The translations under genes and the position numbers were made by a program. From NCBI GenBank assembly GCA_963590525.1, contig CAVAPV010000068.1:1-8974 (forward strand): 8,974 nt of DNA. Direction: 5' to 3'. The notes below the pieces were generated by a model. The model saw only the letters and a list, made by a program, of their open reading frames with translations. It did not search any database and had not been told where the DNA came from. Source of the DNA: W2P13-069 sp963590525. Its GTDB lineage: Bacteria > Actinomycetota > Coriobacteriia > Coriobacteriales > QAMH01. Shown in pieces: positions 1 through 5,061 of the stretch (position 1 is the first letter of the stretch; every line of letters starts with the position of its first letter).

Positions 1-364
1 GTGCAGCGGTGTTGGTGATGCCCCAGCCCACGCCGGTTGCAAAGCAGCGCAGCGTGACAAAGAGCGGCAGGTTGGTGACGCCGCCAAAGCAGGCGGAGAC
101 GACAAAGATCGCAAAGCCGACGACCATGACGAGCTTCTTGTCCATGCGGTCGCACAGGATGCCGGCCAAGATGCCAAAGGGCAAGCCCACCAAAGCGGGG
201 CCGGTGATGCCAAAGTTGATGAGGGCCTCAGACTGCCCGGCAAAGACCTCGTAGAGCGCCGCGGCAATCGGGTTGATGACCATGTCGCCCAAGGTGCACA
301 TGGATGAAAGCGCCAGCGCGATAAACGCGAGCCACTTTCTCGTGTTAGAGATGTTGAGTTCCAT
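1..364 (-). CDS. MFS transporter, N-terminal part (runs off window edge)
   Basis: About 121 codons read from an ATG at 364 down to base 1 with no stop, so the gene continues outside the window. The start is preceded by a purine-rich GGAAGGGGA ribosome site. The protein opens with a short polar stretch and then hydrophobic helices. Between helices 2 and 3 it has the MFS signature loop (motif A), seen as GILCDRMDKK followed by a further membrane segment. This identifies a major facilitator superfamily secondary transporter of the inner membrane; the substrate cannot be told from this part. It is transcribed divergently from the membrane-bound LuxR regulator at 694, an arrangement suggesting the regulator controls it. 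The family call is confident; function beyond transport is unknown. Confidence 0.85.
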   Translation of the reverse strand, partial: MELNISNTRKWLAFIALALSSMCTLGDMVINPIAAALYEVFAGQSEALINFGITGPALVGLPFGILAGILCDRMDKKLVMVVGFAIFVVSACFGGVTNLPLFVTLRCFATGVGWGITNTAA

Positions 365-693
365 TGCAGGTTCCCCTTCCTTGTTTGCGCGGCCCCCTCC
401 TTTGAGGCCGCGGCTTGGGTATGCCCGCAGACTACGTCCGCTGTGCCATGCACCGCACCGCAAAAAACATATGGAGAAAATATGGTTTGGAGGTCTTTTA
501 TATGGGTGCCAACCACCTGTAAACTACCCGCAGCCGCTTATTGAAAAGCCCATAAGCTCTTTATGGTTCGTGCCTGTTTGCGCAGGTTGCGGGCTTGTTA
601 GCTTGATAATTCAGGATACGGGGCGCAACCGTGCAGAGCTGCAAGCTGCATCTGCGCCCAATGCAAGGCGACCAGGGGAGGAAGTACTTGCAA
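365..693. promoter_or_regulatory. Divergent control region between MFS transporter and LuxR regulator
   Basis: This 329-bp stretch separates two divergent genes and I see no gene in it. For the transporter (minus strand) a possible promoter is TTTACA (523-518) with a 15-bp spacer to TATAAA (502-497). For the regulator (plus strand) a -10-like GATAAT lies at 605-610 with no good -35. A 6-bp inverted repeat, GCTTAT (536-541) and ATAAGC (552-557), lies centrally and could bind the LuxR protein. ATATGG occurs three times between 470 and 505. The promoter assignments are weak pattern matches. Confidence 0.4.
388..412 (-). promoter_or_regulatory. GC-rich hairpin in the transporter leader
   Basis: CGCGGCC (388-394) and GGCCGCG (406-412) form a perfect 7-bp stem with an 11-nt loop. 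On the transporter's strand the loop reads TCAAAGGAGGG, a near-ideal Shine-Dalgarno sequence, yet no start codon follows at useful spacing. The actual start at 364 has its own purine-rich site. It could be a leader structure, a remnant start region or a chance GC hairpin. Confidence 0.3.
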
Positions 694-2409
694 ATGAGGG
701 GACAATCAACGCTCGTGGCGCCGGTTTACACCGGTGTCTCGCTGCTTTTGTCATGGATCTACTTGGTCTTCTATGCGGCTTCTGCCGGTATCGAGGCCTC
801 TGCCCCGGTGTCGCTTATGTCGTCGAGCTACATGGCCAGTGCAGTGGTTATGTCTGCCACGGTGCTCGTCATCGCCTTTGCGCCTATAGATCGCCTGTCG
901 TTTCTCACGGCAAACGCCACTAAGGTCGTGACGCCGTTGGGGCTTTCTGGCTCTACTGCGCTGCTCATAGGCGGCGGTATCTCGCAAAGCCTTGTTTTGC
1001 TTATTGCGGGCGGTGTGCTCACGGGTGTGTTCTCTGGCATCATGGCCCAGCAGTGGGTGCTCGCGTATCGTCGCGTGAGCCTCAAGAGCTCCATCTGCAG
1101 TTTTCCGGCGCTCATGGTCATGGCTGTGGGCATCTGCATGACGGTTATGTATTTGCCGCGCTGGGTGCTTTACGTTGTGGCTGTTGTCCTGCCCGTGGTC
1201 TCCGAGTTCATGTTTCATTGGGTGCGCCTGGAGCTGTTTCCCATCGTTGCTGTAGAGGGTGGCCCCAAGGATAAGCCGCTCAACTTCTTGCTGTTGCTGC
1301 TGCCTATCGCCTTGTGCTATCTGGCCAGCGGTTTTCTGGATTATTTCTCGGACGAGAGCTATTACACCTTTGCGTTTTACGCGTTTTGCGCTTTCATCCC
1401 CTTTGTGCTTGCCAGCTGCTTTGCCTTTGTTGTGGAGCGCCGCAGCGTTGCGCATTCTGTGCTCATCCCCGTGGCGTTTCTCGTGGTGATGATGGTGCCC
1501 ATCTTTAGCCTGCACAACTACCTGCCCACAGCGCAGTTCATATCGATCGGCGAGCTTGGGCTCGAGGTGGTCATTTTCATCGTGGCGGTTGCGTTTTCCG
1601 AGTTCTTCTCGCTCAGCTCGCCCAAGGTCTATGCGCTCGTGCGCACCTGCGCAACGGTTTTCAATACCGTGGGCTGGTATATCGCCAAGTTCGTGGAGGA
1701 TTCATACAATCAGATCGCATCTGTCCAGGCGTCTTTGCTGGTGGTCTTCATCGGCATCGAGGTCTTGGCCGTGGCGCTTATCGTGGCCATCGTCAAAGCG
1801 CAAAAGGGCATGGGAGCCCAAGATGATAACGATGAAGGCGATGATGAAGCCGATGAAGGTGCCAAGAGGGGCGATATCGGGGCTGCTGCGGCCGCTGTTG
1901 TAGGGCGCGGCGGCAACGCGGCTATGGCGGTCGACAGTGCAGCAGGCACGGGGAGGCTTCGGGATGCTGCAGCGGTTGTGGGCGCGGGCGCGGCGTTGCA
2001 GGCGGATAGCGATGCTGCTGCGCCGAGCGCTGCGACCGGTGGCGAGGCGTTGGCAGGGCGGCAAGGCACAGGCGTTGCGGCTGCTGTGCCGGCGATGGAC
2101 GGCGCGGCGGTAGCTCGCGATATGACGGCGGCCGCGGCACCCGAGCTGGACGCTGCCCAAGCTCAGCAACTGCTCTTTGAGCGCTGCTGCAAGGAGGTTG
2201 CGCGCGACTTTGAGCTCTCCAACCGTGAGATCGATGTTTTGGCTCTTTTGGCGCGCGGGTATTCTGCGGCGCGCATCCAAAAGGAGCTCTACATTGCGGC
2301 GGGTACCGTCAACTACCATACGCGCAATATCTACGGCAAGCTGGGCGTGCATTCCAAGCAGGAAGTTATCGACCTCATGGCAAACCGCATGCGCGGGCAG
2401 GGGATGTAA
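694..2409 (+). CDS. Membrane-bound LuxR-family transcriptional regulator
   Basis: A 571-residue protein with about 12 hydrophobic segments filling residues 5-370. An acidic stretch (from residue 377, rich in D and E) and a long Ala/Gly-rich linker follow. A LuxR-type helix-turn-helix at about 505-565 contains LSNREIDVLALLARGYS, the turn region ELYIAAGTVNYHTRNIYGKL and the usual C-terminal LGVHSKQEVIDL. It should sit in the membrane and present the DNA-binding domain to the cytoplasm, with the membrane part sensing a ligand or pairing with a transporter. There is no receiver domain. I chose ATG 694 because GGGGAGGAAG (675-684) precedes it; the frame stays open to a GTG at 631 and an ATG at 661 (592 or 582 residues). 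It is divergent from the MFS gene, its likely target. The family call is strong; the ligand is unknown. Confidence 0.9.
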   Translation: MRGQSTLVAPVYTGVSLLLSWIYLVFYAASAGIEASAPVSLMSSSYMASAVVMSATVLVIAFAPIDRLSFLTANATKVVTPLGLSGSTALLIGGGISQSLVLLIAGGVLTGVFSGIMAQQWVLAYRRVSLKSSICSFPALMVMAVGICMTVMYLPRWVLYVVAVVLPVVSEFMFHWVRLELFPIVAVEGGPKDKPLNFLLLLLPIALCYLASGFLDYFSDESYYTFAFYAFCAFIPFVLASCFAFVVERRSVAHSVLIPVAFLVVMMVPIFSLHNYLPTAQFISIGELGLEVVIFIVAVAFSEFFSLSSPKVYALVRTCATVFNTVGWYIAKFVEDSYNQIASVQASLLVVFIGIEVLAVALIVAIVKAQKGMGAQDDNDEGDDEADEGAKRGDIGAAAAAVVGRGGNAAMAVDSAAGTGRLRDAAAVVGAGAALQADSDAAAPSAATGGEALAGRQGTGVAAAVPAMDGAAVARDMTAAAAPELDAAQAQQLLFERCCKEVARDFELSNREIDVLALLARGYSAARIQKELYIAAGTVNYHTRNIYGKLGVHSKQEVIDLMANRMRGQGM

Positions 2410-2537
2410 GACTGGCGCCAATGACGCTCTTTGGAGAGAGACATCAGCAAACGTTTGTCATCTGAGTGTCTTTGTCCTGAAATTGCTTCTTTTATTTAAA
2501 TGTCTGTATAGCTGTGCTACCTGCGCCTTTGCCAAAG

Positions 2538-2573
2538 AGCAAAAATAAAAAAATTAGCAAAAATAAAAAAAGA
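2538..2573 (+). repeat. Two tandem 18-bp A-rich direct repeats
   Basis: AGCAAAAATAAAAAAATT (2538-2555) is followed immediately by AGCAAAAATAAAAAAAGA (2556-2573), identical over the first 16 bases. A third, degenerate AGCAAAGAAAAT starts at 2575 and merges into the 19-bp array that follows. Slippage in A-rich DNA could produce this, but the conserved AGC at each unit start argues for duplication of a defined unit. Confidence 0.8.
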
Positions 2574-2582
2574 GAGCAAAGA

Positions 2583-2667
2583 AAATCAAGCAGAGGAAAA
2601 TAAATCAACCAGAGGAAAAGAAATCAACGGAAGTAAAAGAAATTAACCGGAGGAAAACTAATTAAAG
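2583..2667 (+). repeat. Array of 19-bp direct repeats, four units plus a fifth partial
   Basis: Units start at 2583, 2602, 2621 and 2640, exactly 19 bp apart. They follow the pattern AAATYAAnSRRAGKAAAAN (for example AAATCAACCAGAGGAAAAG at 2602-2620). A degenerate fifth start, TAATTAA, falls at 2659, again 19 bp on. The units contain AGAGGAAAA- or GGAGGAAAA-like purine cores but no start codons, so they are not a series of translated ribosome sites. They lie directly upstream of the winged-helix ATPase gene. They could be iteron-like protein-binding sites or the remains of slippage. Confidence 0.8.
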
Positions 2668-2735
2668 CTTTTTGGCATTTAATGGGTTTGCCCGGTTTAC
2701 TATGAGTGTGAAATCCAATTGTGGATGGAGGCCAT

Positions 2736-3845
2736 ATGACACAGGTGAAGAAAGTGGTAGCAAACCCGTTCACTCCTATGTTTGGCGAGGTGCCGCCGTA
2801 TCTTGCCGGCAGGGAATTGATTATCAAGGACATGCTCGATGCGTTTGAGCAGGATGGTCTTGATCCCAATCTCTGCACTATTTTTGTGGGCGCTCGTGGC
2901 AGCGGCAAGACTGCTATGCTCACGTATCTTGCGCAACGGGCCCAGCAGGCTGGCTGGATTGCCGCGGAGGTTACGGCAGGTGCGGGAATGCTCGACGATA
3001 TTCTTCAACGCTTAACGGAGTCTGCCGCGCATCTTGTCGATGCTGATGACAAGCGCAAGCTCACAGGCGTTTCTGTGGGTGGATTGGGAAGTGTGACGTG
3101 GGAAAACGTGCCAAGCGAACCCAATTGGCGCACCAAAATGAATGCTTTGTTTGCTCAGCTCCAGGAAGCAAATACGGGTGTCCTTATTACGGTTGATGAG
3201 GTTGATCCCACTATCGACGAGATTGTCTCGCTTGTAGTTACCTTTCAGCATTTTGTGCGCGAGGGCAAACGCTGCGCGTTGTTGATGGCAGGCTTGCCGC
3301 ATAAGGTCTCCGCACTGCTTACGGGGAATACGACTTCCTTTTTAAGAAGGGCTACGCGCCGCGACCTTGGTTTGATCCCCTCCTATGAGGTTGAGGAAGC
3401 CTTCGCGCTCACGGTTGAATCCGGCGGCAAGAAGATTGACGATGCAGCCCTTGACGAGGCGGTTGTCGCTATCGACGGTTTCCCTTTCATGTTCCAGCTC
3501 GTCGGTTACAGAGCATGGAAGGCTTCGAAGGATACGGATTCGATAAGTGTCGAAAATATCCGTCGCGGGGCAAAAATCGCGCGTGACGAGCTACGCTGCC
3601 GTGTCTTCGATGCAACGTGGTCTGAGCTGTCGGAAAACGACGTCGCTTTTCTTAAGGCGATGTCCAAGGACGATGGCCAGAGCGTTCGTGCGGATGTGGC
3701 AAAGCGCCTGGGTAAAAGCTCGAGTCATGTGTCGACTTATAAGAAGCGTCTGCTCGATGCCGGCTTGATTGACGAGCCCCGGTCGGGCGTGTTTAGATTT
3801 GCCCTACCGGGTTTTGCCGATTACGTACGAGAGATGACAGCGTAG
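2736..3845 (+). CDS. AAA-family ATPase with C-terminal winged helix
   Basis: A 369-residue protein. Walker A is GARGSGKT (residues 52-59), Walker B is LITVDEVD (D154, E155), and a sensor-1-like LLMAGLP lies near 182-188. The segment DGFPFMFQLVGYRAW (247-261) is typical of AAA_16/ORC-like ATPases. Residues about 298-365 form a winged helix, with ADVAKRLGKSSSHVSTYKKRL as recognition region and a wing at DEPRSGVFRF. It is predicted to be a cytoplasmic, DNA-associated ATP-driven switch; the substrate is unknown. ATG 2736 is chosen because GGAGG (2727-2731) precedes it, although spacing is only 4 nt; an in-frame GTG at 2721 would add five residues. No partner gene is in an operon with it. The repeat array upstream is a possible self-binding site (inference). 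Confidence 0.85.
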   Translation: MTQVKKVVANPFTPMFGEVPPYLAGRELIIKDMLDAFEQDGLDPNLCTIFVGARGSGKTAMLTYLAQRAQQAGWIAAEVTAGAGMLDDILQRLTESAAHLVDADDKRKLTGVSVGGLGSVTWENVPSEPNWRTKMNALFAQLQEANTGVLITVDEVDPTIDEIVSLVVTFQHFVREGKRCALLMAGLPHKVSALLTGNTTSFLRRATRRDLGLIPSYEVEEAFALTVESGGKKIDDAALDEAVVAIDGFPFMFQLVGYRAWKASKDTDSISVENIRRGAKIARDELRCRVFDATWSELSENDVAFLKAMSKDDGQSVRADVAKRLGKSSSHVSTYKKRLLDAGLIDEPRSGVFRFALPGFADYVREMTA

Positions 3846-3898
3846 GGGGTATGTAAGCGCCTGAGCATGCCAGGTCGACCCCCCTACAGAGTCTTTTT
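3842..3898 (+). terminator. Terminator-like hairpin after the winged-helix ATPase
   Basis: GTAGGGGG (3842-3849) pairs perfectly with CCCCCTAC (3880-3887). An inner stem CCTG (3860-3863) and CAGG (3871-3874) lies in the 30-nt loop. TTTTT at 3894-3898 follows six bases after the stem, so this could work as a terminator on the plus strand. No T-run follows on the minus side. The outer arms carry the TAG stop of the ATPase (3843-3845) and the TAG stop of the minus-strand fragment (3884-3886). Confidence 0.5.
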
Positions 3899-4159
3899 CT
3901 CAATTGCGTCGTTATAGAAATATATGTCTGCTGCAGCTTTCCCTTTATCGATGTCATCAAGAATGATTTTGAGCGTCTTGCATGCTTTATATAGCGCTTC
4001 TTTGCGATCAGGAGTATTCATATTCCTTGGCGAGGGGTGAATGTCCCAAATATATAACCGGCCATCTTTCAGCGTGACTTTGCCTGCATTCTCAATAACT
4101 TGACCAACATCCTTTTCTGTCTGATTGAGACATTGCTTTATGGAGGTTTTGCCAAGCTT
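3884..4159 (-). pseudogene. 3' gene fragment without a start codon
   Basis: This 91-codon open frame reads like real protein (for example GKVTLKDGRLYIWDIHPSP, then KEALYKACKTLKIILDDIDK), ending in EKKTL and a TAG at 3884. It has an in-frame TAA just upstream (4160-4162) and no ATG, GTG or TTG until an ATG at internal codon 47, so it cannot be a normal complete gene. In the same frame just before that TAA (4231-4163) the peptide KDLEEPCQKVYEVTSI also looks coding. This suggests the fragment was once continuous with the upstream TPR-like gene and was separated by a frameshift plus a stop. Sequence error near the N gap is an equally good explanation. I do not recognise the family. Confidence 0.5.
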
Positions 4160-4170
4160 TTATATTGAAG

Positions 4171-4835
4171 TTACTTCATATACCTTCTGACAAGGTTCCT
4201 CCAAATCTTTAGAGAATCCAAAAGTCCATCGTTACATGCATCGAGCATATCGAATGCTACGTTCTGAAGGAACTCGGCAGTATCCGCCAAGTATTGTTTC
4301 GTTGAGTCTAAATTTGAAAGATCTTNNNNNNNNNNATATTGTTGTGGGAGCTCAAATTGTTTATGAGATCTCGTATTGTATTTGCGAGATTTGTTATCAA
4401 TTTAAATTCTTCTATTGCGGGTTCAACAGATGGAAATGGTTCTGAGTACTCTTCAAAAATAGTAGCTGACTCCATTCCAAAGAGGAGAGGCGCTTTCAGG
4501 CTTCTCTCGAGGCGGAGGCGCATGTGAGGTATGTAGTTGCGAAATTCTGAATCAATTTCTTGGCAACGACGATTGCTGAAATCACTGACGTATTGTTTCA
4601 GCTCTTCCAACTCATTTTCAACATTGCCTTGTTCGAATAGTTTGCGATTGAGTTTTGCAAACAAGTAAAATAAGTTGGCTTCAAGATCATCGGGTTTAGC
4701 TCTCAAGACAATTGCATACAGCGTTTCGGCCTCCGACCAATTTTCATTTTCTATGGCTTCGCGCGCCGTCTGTTGCTTGCTTTCTGCATAGGCAATTTCA
4801 TTATCCGCTGGATTATTGATAATGCTGTCGCACAT
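4171..4835 (-). CDS. TPR-like hypothetical protein, interrupted by the assembly gap
   Basis: The start ATG at 4835 has GGAGG (4850-4846) ten bases upstream. The first ~166 residues are highly charged and helical. They include a TPR-like pair of helices around residues 32-60, with NWSEAETLYAIVLRAKPDDL matching the W-A-Y-P spacing of that repeat. Read straight through the 10 Ns the frame stops at 4308. Another frame after the gap gives a sensible continuation (DLSNLDSTKQYLADTAEFLQ, then MLDACNDGLLDS), ending at a TAA at 4171, so I extend the gene there and treat the N count as arbitrary. It is AT-rich: 4621-4680 has 21 G+C of 60. Probably cytoplasmic, function unknown. It is divergent from the DUF4143 ATPase across a palindrome-rich spacer. 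The exact 3' end is uncertain. Confidence 0.6.
4326..4335. other. Assembly gap (10 Ns)
   Basis: Ten consecutive unknown bases, almost certainly a placeholder joining two contigs rather than a measured length. To keep the TPR-like gene in its best downstream frame the true gap would have to be 2 modulo 3 bases long. It falls inside the low-G+C unit. Confidence 0.95.
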
Positions 4836-4873
4836 CTTTCATCATCCTCCGCATAGCAAAGCCTGCTTTCCGC

Positions 4874-4891
4874 CTTGACTGCGCAGTCAAG
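4874..4891. repeat. Perfect 18-bp palindrome
   Basis: CTTGACTGCGCAGTCAAG is its own reverse complement. It contains a TTGACT -35-like hexamer on each strand but no well-placed -10 for either neighbouring gene. A dimeric regulator could bind it, or it could form part of a larger folded leader with the next palindrome. Confidence 0.85.
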
Positions 4892-4914
4892 TGTTCCTAC
4901 CAATGTAGGAACAC
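4891..4914. repeat. Inverted repeat with 10-bp arms and 4-bp loop
   Basis: GTGTTCCTAC (4891-4900) and GTAGGAACAC (4905-4914) are perfect arms around CAAT. The first base is shared with the preceding palindrome, so the two stem-loops abut exactly. On the plus strand a pyrimidine-rich tract follows (TGCTCTTCTTTCC), but no gene precedes it that would need a terminator. An operator or a small mobile repeat are alternatives. Confidence 0.85.
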
Positions 4915-5001
4915 TGCTCTTCTTTCCTTGCCTTGGGATTTATTCCCGGTTATGGGGTTGTGCTTCTTTGAGGGAATGTCTTCATATCGTTAATTTGTCT
5001 T

Positions 5002-5048
5002 GTATACTGAACAAAAACAGCTAAAATCTGTTCAGTATATTGGACAAA
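5002..5048 (+). promoter_or_regulatory. Operator-like repeats over the DUF4143 ATPase promoter
   Basis: TATACTGAACA (5003-5013) and TGTTCAGTATA (5029-5039) form a perfect 11-bp inverted repeat with a 15-bp spacer. A third related copy, GTATATTGGACAAA (5035-5048), matches GTATACTGAACAAA (5002-5015) at 12 of 14 bases, 33 bp apart, about three helical turns. A likely promoter TTGTAT (5000-5005) with a 16-bp spacer and TAAAAT (5022-5027) is bracketed by the copies, so a bound repressor would block it. The ribosome site GGAG (5051-5054) follows, seven bases before ATG 5062. Confidence 0.65.
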
Positions 5049-5061
5049 CTGGAGCGAGTAT

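Larger units (their letters stand above)
2410..2735. other. A-rich intergenic region upstream of the winged-helix ATPase
   Basis: This 326-bp stretch holds no gene. No convincing terminator follows the LuxR stop; the only symmetric element there is the short palindrome CAAACGTTTG near 2449. From 2538 onward the plus strand becomes strikingly purine-rich and repetitive (see the repeat entries). A -10-like TACTAT (2698-2703) lies 33 bp before the ATPase start codon but has no clear -35. Confidence 0.5.
4836..5061. promoter_or_regulatory. Divergent control region between TPR-like gene and DUF4143 ATPase
   Basis: A 226-bp spacer with no gene. The half near the TPR-like gene holds two abutting palindromes (4874-4914). 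The half near the ATPase holds an inverted repeat plus a third copy around the promoter (5002-5048). A small GGGA (4935-4938) and TCCC (4944-4947) stem lies between. I see no convincing promoter for the TPR-like gene. Confidence 0.6.

Noticed and set aside
273..923. A 216-codon plus-strand frame across the divergent spacer
   Set aside because: It begins antisense to the MFS gene and runs into the LuxR gene in another frame; the peptide has no coherent domain.
751..1515. A 254-codon minus-strand frame rich in His, Arg and Lys
   Set aside because: It is the complement of the membrane segments of the LuxR regulator; such basic, histidine-rich peptides are the usual shadow of hydrophobic coding sequence.
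1702..2421. A 239-codon minus-strand frame over the linker and helix-turn-helix region
   Set aside because: Shadow of the GC-rich linker and LuxR domain; no family features and no start context.
2538..2667. A CRISPR array
   Set aside because: Repeats are directly adjacent with no spacers, and no cas gene is present.
4236..4445. A 69-codon plus-strand frame through the N gap
   Set aside because: It reads through unknown bases opposite the TPR-like gene and has no ribosome site or domain.
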